DNA of 64,000 nt from Subdoligranulum sp. (GCA_004555405.1 SFIE01000013.1:1-64000), one strand, 5' to 3'; positions 7,492 to 14,708 are shown, counted from the stretch's first letter. Program-made: numbers and translations. Notes: generated by a model not told the origin, from the sequence alone.

Positions 7492-8745
7492 TCAGTTGAT
7501 TTTCTTGGCTTCCAGCCCGGTGAACTGCTCCCAGCGGTCGATAATCACATCCGCGTACTGGGGGTCCATCTCCATGACGCGGCAACTGCGGTGCAACTGC
7601 TCACAGGCGATCAGCGTGCTGCCGCTGCCTCCGAACAAGTCCAGCACGATCTGGCCAGGCTTTGAACTGTTTTTGATCAGCTTACCCAGCAGAGGAACCG
7701 GCTTCATGGTCGGGTGGTCCTTGCTGGCTGCGGGTTTGTTGAAGCGCAGCACAGTGCTGGGCTCTTTGTCCAGCATTTCCTGCGCCTTAAGGGCCCAGTT
7801 GAGTAGATCGGATTTAGACAGCTTCTTCAGATCCTCCGGCTTTGCCTCGTCGATCACCGTGGTGTTGGTGCGGTCATTGATGAAGTAATGCCCCGCGCCA
7901 GGCTTCCAGCCATACAGGCAGGGCTCGTGCTGATACTGATAGTCTGCTCGGCCCAGCACAAGGCTGTTTTTAACCCAGATCAGGCAGCCGTGCAGCTCCC
8001 AGCCAGCTTCGCGGAACATGGCGCGGAATGCCTCACCCTCGGTGTCTGCGTGGAAGATATAGGCGGCAGCACCGGTGCGGCAAACCTCGTAGGCGTTGGT
8101 ATAGGCTTGCAGCAGGAACTGCCGAAACTGGCTTTCTCCCATGCTGTCGTTCTGGATTTTTTTGCCGTTGCTGCCCTCGTAGTCCACATTGTAGGGTGGA
8201 TCAGTAACCAGCAGATCAGCGCTTGTACCGTCCATCAGAGCCATCACATCTCGCGGATCTGTGCTGTCGCCGCAAACCAGGCGATGGTTACCCAGCTGCC
8301 ATACATCACCGGGCCTACAGATCGGCTCGGTGGGAAGCTCCACATCATAGTCATCCTCGAATGCCTCCGGATCGACCTCAGGCAGCTCCACATTCAGTCC
8401 AAACTGCGACATATCGAGGTCGATGGTGGCCAGCTCTGCGCTGAGCAGCGGCAGGTCCCATGCGGCAACCTCACCGGTGCTGTTGTCGGCGATACGGTAT
8501 GCCTTGACCTGATCGGGGGTCAGCTCATCCGCGACGACTACCGGCACCTCTTTCAGGTGCAGGCTCTTGGCCGCTTTGTAGCGGGTGTGGCCTACAATGA
8601 TCACGCCGTCCTTGTCCACCACGATCGGCTGCTGGAACCCGAATTCCTTGATGCTGTTGGCCACCGGCTTGACTGCGGCGGCGTTGTTTCGCGGGTTTTT
8701 ATCATAAGGGATGATTGATTTGATATCCCTGATTTCTACTTTCAT
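7492..8745 (-). CDS. ParB-domain DNA methyltransferase
   Basis: A 417-residue fusion. The N-terminal ParB/sulfiredoxin-like domain (residues 1-120) carries VIIVGHTRYKAAK at 48-60. The C-terminal N4-cytosine or N6-adenine methyltransferase has DPPY at 182-185 and the SAM loop FGGSGS near 372, the beta-class order. Such proteins are common in phage packaging regions and probably protect phage DNA from restriction or control packaging. It is the first gene of the late operon, with ribosome site GGAGG, directly after a row of hairpins. The target sequence cannot be read from the protein. Confidence 0.93.
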   Translation of the reverse strand: MKVEIRDIKSIIPYDKNPRNNAAAVKPVANSIKEFGFQQPIVVDKDGVIIVGHTRYKAAKSLHLKEVPVVVADELTPDQVKAYRIADNSTGEVAAWDLPLLSAELATIDLDMSQFGLNVELPEVDPEAFEDDYDVELPTEPICRPGDVWQLGNHRLVCGDSTDPRDVMALMDGTSADLLVTDPPYNVDYEGSNGKKIQNDSMGESQFRQFLLQAYTNAYEVCRTGAAAYIFHADTEGEAFRAMFREAGWELHGCLIWVKNSLVLGRADYQYQHEPCLYGWKPGAGHYFINDRTNTTVIDEAKPEDLKKLSKSDLLNWALKAQEMLDKEPSTVLRFNKPAASKDHPTMKPVPLLGKLIKNSSKPGQIVLDLFGGSGSTLIACEQLHRSCRVMEMDPQYADVIIDRWEQFTGLEAKKIN

Positions 8746-8768
8746 GCGATCCTCCGATAATAAAAAAT

Positions 8769-8794
8769 GCCTCTGGTATTATTCTACCAGAGGC
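8769..8794 (-). terminator. Intrinsic terminator before the late operon
   Basis: A perfect 10-bp stem (GCCTCTGGTA with TACCAGAGGC), a 6-nt loop, and on the minus strand an ATTTTTTATT tail. It lies only 24 bp before the methyltransferase start, leaving no room for a promoter in between. Confidence 0.85.
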
Positions 8795-8804
8795 CGCGGT
8801 TTAG

Positions 8805-8820
8805 AATGTGACAGGATTTA
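8805..8820 (+). repeat. AATGTGACAGGATTTA repeat, copy A
   Basis: A 16-bp sequence identical to 8919-8934 and closely similar to 10136-10151 and 12521-12535. This copy lies between hairpins upstream of the methyltransferase. Confidence 0.7.
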
Positions 8821-8857
8821 CCCCGGCAGGGAGAAAGGAGGAAAGACCTACCGGGGC
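8821..8857 (-). other. Hairpin with purine-rich loop
   Basis: CCCCGGCAGG pairs with CCTACCGGGG with one mismatch around a 17-nt GA-rich loop. It is the middle of three consecutive hairpins between the accessory block and the late operon. Confidence 0.6.
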
Positions 8858-8869
8858 GGAACGAAAAAA

Positions 8870-8894
8870 GGAGGTGCTTCGATGAAGCACCTCC
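8870..8894 (-). terminator. Intrinsic terminator after the accessory block
   Basis: A perfect 10-bp stem, GGAGGTGCTT with AAGCACCTCC, with a 5-nt loop and a TTTTTTCG tail on the minus strand. It lies 38 bp after the last accessory gene and forms a tandem pair with 8769-8794. Confidence 0.85.
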
Positions 8895-8918
8895 AGTGTA
8901 GCACACTTCCTGTTGGAA

Positions 8919-8934
8919 AATGTGACAGGATTTA
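8919..8934 (+). repeat. AATGTGACAGGATTTA repeat, copy B
   Basis: Identical to copy A. Its last three bases are the stop codon (TAA on the minus strand) of the 92-residue gene. Confidence 0.7.
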
Positions 8935-9210
8935 CTTGGTTTTCTTGGCTGCTGCCTTCTTCTTGGGCGCAGGGGCTGTTTTTGCCTTGCTTGCTGCAGC
9001 TTTTTTTACGGCTCGTTTGGCGGCATCCTCACGGTCTGCCTCAGCCCAGTGTTCTTTGGCGAGCTGCTGGAACTGCTTATCTGTAAACTTCTTGCCTGCT
9101 TTTTCTGCTGCTTTCTCTGCTTCAACATGCTTGCGCATGAGGTCTGCCTGCCACCAGTCCATGGAGTCGCGTGTATCTACCTCACGGGGGTTTCTGAATT
9201 TTGGGGCCAT
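8932..9210 (-). CDS. Small protein with Lys/Ala-rich tail, 92 aa
   Basis: Function unknown. The first 60 residues are predicted helical (NPREVDTRDSMDWWQADLMRK, then a charged KKFTDKQFQQLAKEHWAEADRED segment). The last 30 are a histone-H1-like Lys/Ala/Pro tail ending APKKKAAAKKTK, suited to DNA, RNA or head-interior binding. It follows the PARP-like ADP-ribosyltransferase by 20 bp, just as a 61-residue Lys-tailed protein follows the other transferase, so a partner or immunity role is possible. The start is supported by GGAGG upstream. Confidence 0.7.
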   Translation of the reverse strand: MAPKFRNPREVDTRDSMDWWQADLMRKHVEAEKAAEKAGKKFTDKQFQQLAKEHWAEADREDAAKRAVKKAAASKAKTAPAPKKKAAAKKTK

Positions 9211-9229
9211 GCTTTAATCCTCCTAAACT

Positions 9230-10081
9230 TTACCAGCTTGGCGCGCGTGCGCCTGTTCTGGTCAAAACTTTCTTCTGTGTGGTCACCGCGCTTCGATCAA
9301 GCACCGTGTAGTAGCTGCCACGCTGAATGACATTGTACCCGCACATGGCCGCGAATATCGACTTCACACCATCTGTGCTGCCGCCGTTGGGATAGTACCC
9401 TTGGGAAAAGCGCAGCAGGTTCCGATAAGCTTTCGGGTGAGAGACACTCCAGGCTCGAAACTGTCCACTCAAAGCGCTATCGCTGATAACTTTCGCCTTA
9501 CGGTTTAGAAAACTGCGAAATTGGGTAGAGCCTGTTGAACTGCCGTATGCCCATGACCCGGCCGATGTGGATGCAAAATAGGTTCCATCTCCATAGTACC
9601 CGCCACTGAGGTACTGCCTCTCTTTTCGGCTCATGAACTGATCGGCCAGAACCTTTGTGTTTGGGACATGGGCCTTTGCGGCGTCGTCTGAATGGTACAA
9701 GACTTTTTGCCCGGCAGCTTTGGCAGCAGTTAAAAACGCTTTATCGCCGGTGATCAGCTCGGTCGGTCGGCTCGTCCAGCCGATGGCATTGAAGAATCGT
9801 TGCGTGTCGGTGGCCTGCTGCTTGCTAACCCCTTGTTGGGGCAGCTCTACCGTGGTGTGCGCCTTGATGGCGTTGAGCACATGGTTGAGCTGCCCGTCGC
9901 TCAGCCCGGATAGCTGCGTTACATCCAGCGAGCCGTCATTGCTTCTTGCCGCAGCCAGCGTCTGCTGATAAGGTGTGGCCGCCTGCTGCGGCGCAGGGGC
10001 GGGTGCTGGAGGTGGTGTGGGTACAGCGGCCGCGATCGCGCGTGCCATACCCTGCTGTCCTGATAGTCTGCCTCTGCCCAT
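9230..10081 (-). CDS. Putative ADP-ribosyltransferase, PARP/DarT-like (H-Y type)
   Basis: 283 residues. It begins MGRGRL, then has a Pro/Ala/Gln-rich linker (about 18-40), a helical part, and a catalytic-looking domain. That domain has LYHSD at 128-132 (His), YYGDGTYFAS at 162-171 (Tyr; the G-x-G-x-YF strand usual for PARP-like enzymes) and GYNVIQRGSYYTVLDRSA at 248-265. It may move ADP-ribose from NAD onto host protein or nucleic acid. The same MGRGRL start and linker occur in the other transferase (10884-11672), pointing to a shared sorting signal. A macrodomain gene lies directly upstream. Fold assigned by motif reading only. Confidence 0.6.
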   Translation of the reverse strand: MGRGRLSGQQGMARAIAAAVPTPPPAPAPAPQQAATPYQQTLAAARSNDGSLDVTQLSGLSDGQLNHVLNAIKAHTTVELPQQGVSKQQATDTQRFFNAIGWTSRPTELITGDKAFLTAAKAAGQKVLYHSDDAAKAHVPNTKVLADQFMSRKERQYLSGGYYGDGTYFASTSAGSWAYGSSTGSTQFRSFLNRKAKVISDSALSGQFRAWSVSHPKAYRNLLRFSQGYYPNGGSTDGVKSIFAAMCGYNVIQRGSYYTVLDRSAVTTQKKVLTRTGARAPSW

Positions 10082-10135
10082 GCGGTGCCTCCCTCAAATC
10101 GTTATGAGGTCAGCATACCATGGCTTTGGCGGCAA

Positions 10136-10151
10136 AATGTGACAGGTTTTA
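10136..10151 (+). repeat. AATGTGACAGG repeat, copy C
   Basis: Matches copies A and B except for one T in place of A. It again ends on the stop codon of a minus-strand gene, here the macrodomain gene. Confidence 0.65.
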
Positions 10152-10655
10152 TTTGCTCAGTGCATGGGTGAAAGCCTGGTACTCACGGTCGGCAAAGCAA
10201 TAAATGCGAATGTCGGTGCAGGTCTTGACGGGGTAATCCCGGAGGGCTTTCACCGCAATTTGCACCGCTTCCTCGAGGGGGTAGCCATAAATGCCGGTGC
10301 TGATGGAGCACAGGCCAATACTGTGACAGCCGTGTTCTTCGGCCTGTTTGAGGCATGCCTGGTAAACGCTATACAGCTGATCGGCGTTGGCTTTGGTGCC
10401 ACGGTAGATGGGGCCTACCGCGTGGATAATGTACTTGGCTTTCAGCTTGAACCCTGGGGTGGCCACGGCACTGCCGGTGGGGCAGCCGCCGATAGCCCGG
10501 CAGGCTCTGTCGAGCTGGTCATATCCGGCTGCTGAGAAGATCGCACCACACACACCGCCGCCCGGAGCAAGCTGCGCGTTGGCAGCATTCACAATGGCAT
10601 CGGTATCGGCGTACACCACGCTGCCCTTGTGGGCGGTGATTTTAGCGCTGCTCAT
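10149..10655 (-). CDS. Macrodomain protein (ADP-ribose binding/hydrolase)
   Basis: 168 residues from ATG 10655; an upstream in-frame extension overlaps the neighbouring gene and is not needed. Macrodomain signature: GSVVYADTDAIVNAANAQL with NAAN at 23-26, GGGVCGAI at 32-39 and the phosphate loop STGIYGYP at 119-126. The Asn and GGGV pattern resembles MacroD-type hydrolases that remove ADP-ribose from acidic residues or deacetylate O-acetyl-ADP-ribose. It lies between two ADP-ribosyltransferase genes on the same strand, which suggests reversal of, or protection from, their modification. Confidence 0.9.
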   Translation of the reverse strand: MSSAKITAHKGSVVYADTDAIVNAANAQLAPGGGVCGAIFSAAGYDQLDRACRAIGGCPTGSAVATPGFKLKAKYIIHAVGPIYRGTKANADQLYSVYQACLKQAEEHGCHSIGLCSISTGIYGYPLEEAVQIAVKALRDYPVKTCTDIRIYCFADREYQAFTHALSK

Positions 10656-10662
10656 GGTCAGG

Positions 10663-10848
10663 TCACTTCGCTTTCTTCTTTTTCGCGGTGGTTTTCTTCT
10701 TAGGCTTGTCCGGCATGATGATGCCTGCACGAATGTTGGCTTCGTGGATCCGGCGCTGCTCTGCCTTGCTGGCAGGCAAACTGTCCAGCTGTGTAAAGGG
10801 CTGAACCGGCAGCCCACTCCATTCATCGATCTCTATTTTCTTGCCCAT
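10663..10848 (-). CDS. Small protein with Lys-rich tail, 61 aa
   Basis: Unknown function. The N-terminal half (KIEIDEWSGLPVQPFTQLDS) is acidic and strand/turn-like. A short helix, KAEQRRIHEANIRAG, follows, and the tail PKKKTTAKKKKAK is strongly basic. It follows the R-S-E type ADP-ribosyltransferase by 35 bp and precedes the macrodomain by 7 bp. The layout mirrors the 92-residue gene after the other transferase. It is preceded by AGGAGG and looks translated. Confidence 0.65.
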   Translation of the reverse strand: MGKKIEIDEWSGLPVQPFTQLDSLPASKAEQRRIHEANIRAGIIMPDKPKKKTTAKKKKAK

Positions 10849-10883
10849 TCTGAAAACCTCCTGTTGGTTTTGTTATCTGCATT

Positions 10884-11672
10884 TTACCAAGCTTCCACGA
10901 TAATTTCAATCACTTTTTTCGCACCGCCTGCTCGGGGGTATGCAGTTCTGCCTGTGTGTCGGACGCCTGTGATTTTGAATTGCGTTCCGCGCCCCAGCGC
11001 CACCTCCGCCTGCGATTGCTGAACCATAGCCGCCTTAAGCGATTTGCTGGTGTGGATCGTCAGCTGAACCTCTCGCCCGCCGCCCAACATACCCCCCGGT
11101 AGAAACGGGCTCTTGGCCTTGTCGTGGCTCGTACTTGTGAATCCTTTAGCCGTCCAACTCTTGCCTACGAGCGCCTTGCGCAGCTGCGCATCGCTCATCT
11201 GGCCGGGGTTTTTGATGCCGAAATGGCGAGTGATGAAATCGTCGTGGTCGCCGCGGTAAAGTGTGGTTTCGTGCCCGATGGGCCCCATGAGCTTGTCCAA
11301 ACCCGCGACCATGCGCTGTGCGCGGGGGCTGAGCTTGCTGATTGCTGTTCCGCTCTCCAGTGCGTAGTTCACATTCTGCGCGAATCCGAACCCGGTAGAG
11401 GTTTGTGCGGGGTTGATGTAATCCTGATTCGCCTGGTATGTGTTCCAGTCGCGCCTTTTGCGCTGGCTGGCTACAAGGGCTGTCTGCTGTGCGGCGGTAA
11501 GCTCAGGGAATCCGTGCGCTCCCGTGGGCGGCTGACTAACCGGCGCAGGCACAGGCGCAGTCTGCTGCACCGGGGCTGCGGCCTGCTGCACAGCTGCCAC
11601 TGTATTTGCCGCGGCCTGCGGCTGCGGGGCGGTGGATAAACCGTGACTGGCTGCCAGTCTGCCTCTACCCAT
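10884..11672 (-). CDS. ADP-ribosyltransferase, R-S-E type, with MGRGRL tag
   Basis: 262 residues. The three R-S-E landmarks are present in order: TLYRG with Arg140, GFTSTS at 177-182 (STS motif), and QSQAE at 218-223, giving a Q-x-E active site as in C3-like enzymes rather than the E-x-E of arginine-specific ones. So it probably uses NAD to modify a host protein. The N-terminus is MGRGRLAAS and then about 40 residues rich in Gln, Ala and Pro, the same plan as in the transferase at 9230. The start overlaps the DUF4417 gene by 8 bp. Confidence 0.82.
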   Translation of the reverse strand: MGRGRLAASHGLSTAPQPQAAANTVAAVQQAAAPVQQTAPVPAPVSQPPTGAHGFPELTAAQQTALVASQRKRRDWNTYQANQDYINPAQTSTGFGFAQNVNYALESGTAISKLSPRAQRMVAGLDKLMGPIGHETTLYRGDHDDFITRHFGIKNPGQMSDAQLRKALVGKSWTAKGFTSTSHDKAKSPFLPGGMLGGGREVQLTIHTSKSLKAAMVQQSQAEVALGRGTQFKITGVRHTGRTAYPRAGGAKKVIEIIVEAW

Positions 11673-12372
11673 GCTTTTTGTCCTCCTGTGCCAGCTTGCC
11701 CGCCAGCTTTTTGGTTAGAAATCTTGCGCCCATCATGGTGTGCGCGTAGTGCCTGTAAGGAATGCCCGCACTCTTGCACAGCTGCTCGATCTCCGGTGTG
11801 AGAATGCCGTACACGAGCAGCCCGGTGGGGGCCTTGGTGCGGAAAAGCTCCCGTACACCTGCCAGAAAGAACCCCTCGTAGTCGGCTTTGCGTTTGAGGC
11901 AGCCGACCGTGCTGATCGCTACTGTGCTGCGCTCGGGCAGCCCGTCAAAGCACCAGCTTAGGCTGGCCTCATCGGCCCAGCTTGCACTGGGTATCACGGT
12001 CAGCCCGCGGGCCTGCCACCATGCTCCCAGCAGCTGGTTGCGGTAATGATTCCAGCGCTGGAGCGGCTCTGGGAAATCGAGGTACATGGAAAAATCCGGC
12101 TCGATGACAAACTCAAATTGCCGAAGGAGCTCTATGTACACCTCCGGCTGCGCCCACACCCGCTCGAATTGGTAATCGTCACTGTAGAAATGCAGCCCCT
12201 GTGCGGCTCGAAACTCGCAGCTGAGCGCGTCCTTAAATCGCACCATGGCCTCGGCCTCGGTGGGAAACGCGACCGGCTGCATCTGTGCAAACCCGCTCGG
12301 GGTGAGCTGAACCTCGGGCAGCAAGTGCCAATTCACCAGCTTGGCTGTGCGGAATCGCTCATTATCTGCCAT
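11665..12372 (-). CDS. DUF4417 domain protein
   Basis: 235 residues from ATG 12372 with ribosome site AGGGGGAG. Matches the DUF4417 pattern: LHFYSDDYQFERVWAQP near 60, EPDFSMYLDFP near 95, QRWNHYRNQLLGAWWQ near 105-120, IPSASWADEASLSWCFDG near 126-143 and TVAISTVG. This is a phage family of unknown chemistry. It is translationally coupled to the ADP-ribosyltransferase downstream, with an 8-bp overlap, and opens the accessory block after the SNF2 gene and the 104-residue gene. Confidence 0.8.
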   Translation of the reverse strand: MADNERFRTAKLVNWHLLPEVQLTPSGFAQMQPVAFPTEAEAMVRFKDALSCEFRAAQGLHFYSDDYQFERVWAQPEVYIELLRQFEFVIEPDFSMYLDFPEPLQRWNHYRNQLLGAWWQARGLTVIPSASWADEASLSWCFDGLPERSTVAISTVGCLKRKADYEGFFLAGVRELFRTKAPTGLLVYGILTPEIEQLCKSAGIPYRHYAHTMMGARFLTKKLAGKLAQEDKKHG

Positions 12373-12429
12373 GTCTGCTCTCCCCCTGAATCGCAAATTC
12401 CCCGGTTTGTTGCGCTTCCACGAAGCGAC

Positions 12430-12744
12430 TTACCGGGGGTTGGTGGCCCTGCCATGGTACGCTTGCTCCATAGGCGTGGCAGGGCCGTCTGTGGTTATCG
12501 TAGCACGGTTGTCGGGGGCATTTGTGACAGGTTTATCGACTTCGGCCAGCGCGCGGTGTGCGATCTGGCAGACTGTGTTGGCGGTGTTCCCGCCGCCGAT
12601 TACCAGGGCCACCTTGACCCAGCTCACTTTACCCGGCCCCAGAAAGGCAACCTCCAAAATGCGGCGGCAGAGGGGGTCCTCCATCGCTCGGATGATTTCC
12701 CTCCGCTGCTCGCGAGTAAGTCGCCTGAACGCTCTGATCCTCAA
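12430..12744 (-). CDS. Small phage protein, 104 aa, with hairpin-encoding tail
   Basis: Starts at a TTG that overlaps the helicase stop by 3 bp. The first 75 residues (RAFRRLTREQRREIIRAMEDPLCRRILE, then GPGKVSWVKVALVIGGGNTANTVCQIAHRAL) look like a small helical regulator. I do not know its function. The last 30 codons are odd: they cover the D copy of the TGTGACAGG repeat and an inverted repeat (GGCCCTGCCA ... TGGCAGGGCC), so the C-terminus may have been replaced when the accessory block was inserted. Confidence 0.6.
   Translation of the reverse strand: MRIRAFRRLTREQRREIIRAMEDPLCRRILEVAFLGPGKVSWVKVALVIGGGNTANTVCQIAHRALAEVDKPVTNAPDNRATITTDGPATPMEQAYHGRATNPR
12521..12535 (+). repeat. TTTGTGACAGGTTTA repeat, copy D
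   Basis: Related to copies A-C (shared core TGTGACAGG). Unlike copies B and C, it lies inside a coding sequence, where the minus strand reads Asp-Lys-Pro-Val-Thr-Asn. Confidence 0.5.
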
Positions 12745-14129
12745 TCCCTCGCCTCCTTTTGTGCTTTGGCTGCCAGCGCCTTGATGCCATCGATCAGCCC
12801 CTGCTGTGTGCTGCCTTTGTGCTGCAGTGCCTGCAGCACCATCTCGTCGGCGCTATCCTTGACCAGCAGTCGATGGATGATGACCGGCTGCGGCTGTCCC
12901 TGTCGGTACAGACGCGCCACCCCCTGCTGGTACAGCTCGAGGTTCCACGGCAGGCCGTACCAGATCATGTGTCGGCCGCCCTGCTGCAGGTTGAGCCCAT
13001 AGGCGCAGCTGGCGGGCTGCGCCAGAAGAACATTGATCTCGCCCCGGTTCCAGGCTCGCTGTTCGGCCTCGGATTCCAACAGCGCCACTCTAAGGCCCTT
13101 ACAGCGCGTCTTGAGCGCTTCCAGTATCCGTGTCCGATCGAACTCGAAAGCGTAAAACACAAGGGCATTCTGCCCGTCCAGCGCCTCGATCAGCTCCACC
13201 AGCGCATCCAGCTTGGCGCTGTTGATCTCATGGGCCTGTTTTTCGGTGTCGTATAATCCGCCGTTGCAGAGCTGCAGCAGCTTGTTAGTCAGAGTAGCCG
13301 CCTGCAGTGCCGTGATCGTTTCCCCGTCGACATCAAGCAGCATACATCCTTGCAGCTGGTCGTAGACCTTGCGGTCGCTCGGCGGCAACACCACCGGGAT
13401 GTCCTCGACGATTTTGTCGGGAAGCTGCAGATGGTCGGCGGCCTGCATACTGATGCAGACATCCGCCAACTTGGCCTGTATGATCTCGGCCGCGCCCTTA
13501 CGCTCCCGCCAGCTGTAGATTTGCATACCGTTGCGTTTGTCGGGTTGAAAGTAGCTATCTCGGTACGAGGTAAAACGCTGCCCCAGCCGCTCGCCCTGAT
13601 CGAGCAGATAGGCCTGCGCCCAAAGGTCCAGGTAGTCTTTCGGGGCGGGCGTGCCTGTGAGCTCGATCACCCGGTGGATCTGTGGTCTGACGCGGCGCAG
13701 GGCCTTAAAGCGCTGTGTGGTGTGGTGCTTGAAGCTGCTTGCCTCATCCAGCACCACCGTGTCAAAGGGCCACTTGCGCCTGCACGCCTGCGCCAACCAC
13801 ACCACGCTGTCACGGTTGGTGATGTAGATATCGGCCTTTTTCCTGAGGGCGGCCTCGCGCTGCTTTGCCGTGCCCAGCACAGTACTTACACGCAGCCCCC
13901 GCAGGTGCTCCCACTTGGCTATCTCGTCCTGCCATGTAGCCTCGGCTACTTTCTTGGGCGCGACAATCAACACACGCTCGGCCTCCCCCAACAGCAGCAG
14001 CGTGCGCAGCGCTGTGAGCGTGATCACAGTTTTGCCCAGCCCCATTTCCAGCCACAGTGCTACGCTCGGGCGCTCCACGATAGCGCGGATGCACTCCTGC
14101 TGGTACGGGTGCGGCTTAAAGCTGTCCAT
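12741..14129 (-). CDS. SNF2-family DEAD-like helicase
   Basis: 462 residues. Motif I EMGLGKTVITL near 30-40, DEAS in place of DEAH near 130 (VVLDEASSFKHHTTQRFKAL), motif III LTGTPAPKDYLDLW near 158, and the C-terminal lobe with LLAQPASCAYGLNLQQGGR and the arginine-finger motif VARLYRQGQPQPVIIHRL near 420. Phage SNF2 proteins of this size act as ATP-driven translocases in replication or recombination. It lies between VRR-NUC and the 104-residue gene, a common phage order. GTG 14132 is an alternative start. Confidence 0.92.
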   Translation of the reverse strand: MDSFKPHPYQQECIRAIVERPSVALWLEMGLGKTVITLTALRTLLLLGEAERVLIVAPKKVAEATWQDEIAKWEHLRGLRVSTVLGTAKQREAALRKKADIYITNRDSVVWLAQACRRKWPFDTVVLDEASSFKHHTTQRFKALRRVRPQIHRVIELTGTPAPKDYLDLWAQAYLLDQGERLGQRFTSYRDSYFQPDKRNGMQIYSWRERKGAAEIIQAKLADVCISMQAADHLQLPDKIVEDIPVVLPPSDRKVYDQLQGCMLLDVDGETITALQAATLTNKLLQLCNGGLYDTEKQAHEINSAKLDALVELIEALDGQNALVFYAFEFDRTRILEALKTRCKGLRVALLESEAEQRAWNRGEINVLLAQPASCAYGLNLQQGGRHMIWYGLPWNLELYQQGVARLYRQGQPQPVIIHRLLVKDSADEMVLQALQHKGSTQQGLIDGIKALAAKAQKEARD

Positions 14130-14481
14130 CACGCTGCGCCCCCTTGACGGCCTTACCGGGCAGGCTGGGATGCTCGACCCCGGTCAGCGCTTTGGACACG
14201 CTGCCCAGATAGTCGGCCAAGCTGCGGGCCTCCCCGGGGGTGCTGACTATGTAGGCGTAGCAGCCCAACCGGTGCAGTTCCTGCTGCCAGAACGACTGCA
14301 GCCCGCCTTTGGCCACCGACTTGCCCGGTGCCTTAAGCTCCACAAAGGCTACAAGGCCCCCCGGCAGAATGCAGATGCGGTCCGGCACGCCCGCCGTGCC
14401 TGGTGCCACCCACTTGATGCACCACCCGCCCTGCTGCTTGATGGCGTTACGCAGGGTTTGCTCGATGTAGTTTTCTCGCAT
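14116..14481 (-). CDS. VRR-NUC domain nuclease
   Basis: 121 residues. PD-(D/E)xK nuclease core: GVPDRI with Asp34 and VELKAPG with Glu48 and Lys50, then a C-terminal helix with YAYIVSTPGEARSL. Phage VRR-NUC proteins are holliday-junction or flap nucleases and usually lie next to the SNF2 helicase, as here. It is the first gene after the TTGAC module at 14508, whose closest heptamers end about 27 bp upstream of the start codon. Ribosome site AAAGGAGG. Confidence 0.92.
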   Translation of the reverse strand: MRENYIEQTLRNAIKQQGGWCIKWVAPGTAGVPDRICILPGGLVAFVELKAPGKSVAKGGLQSFWQQELHRLGCYAYIVSTPGEARSLADYLGSVSKALTGVEHPSLPGKAVKGAQRDGQL

Positions 14482-14507
14482 GTAGTTTTGTCCTCCTTTG
14501 GCGGCTT

Positions 14508-14708
14508 GTCAACCAAGTCAACCGATTTTCCCCTATATACCTAAAAAACAAGCTATAGGCTGTATGTGTATCCCCTAATCCGTATTTTAATTTATATTAA
14601 ATATTTGGTTGACTTGGTTGACATATATTATATATAACGATTATTCGTCGTTTTCTTGTCAACCAAGTTTGTCAACCGCGTCAACCGTGTCAACCAAATT
14701 TGTCAACC
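14508..14708 (-). promoter_or_regulatory. TTGAC/GTCAA heptamer module, right copy
   Basis: Nine heptamers at 14508, 14517, 14607, 14616, 14658, 14671, 14680, 14689 and 14702. Start-to-start distances inside each cluster are only 9 or 13 bp. 14607-14639 is the exact reverse complement of 38-70. Between clusters is an AT-rich stretch. It lies upstream of the leftward VRR-NUC/SNF2 operon and after the VapE gene. It could be an operator set in which a repressor covers TTGACA -35 boxes, or replication iterons beside the primase gene. Confidence 0.65.

Noticed and set aside
9230..10655. A standard DarTG toxin-antitoxin pair
   Set aside because: The macrodomain protein lacks the extra C-terminal domain of DarG and two transferases of different type are present. 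Similar logic, but not the same system by what I can see.
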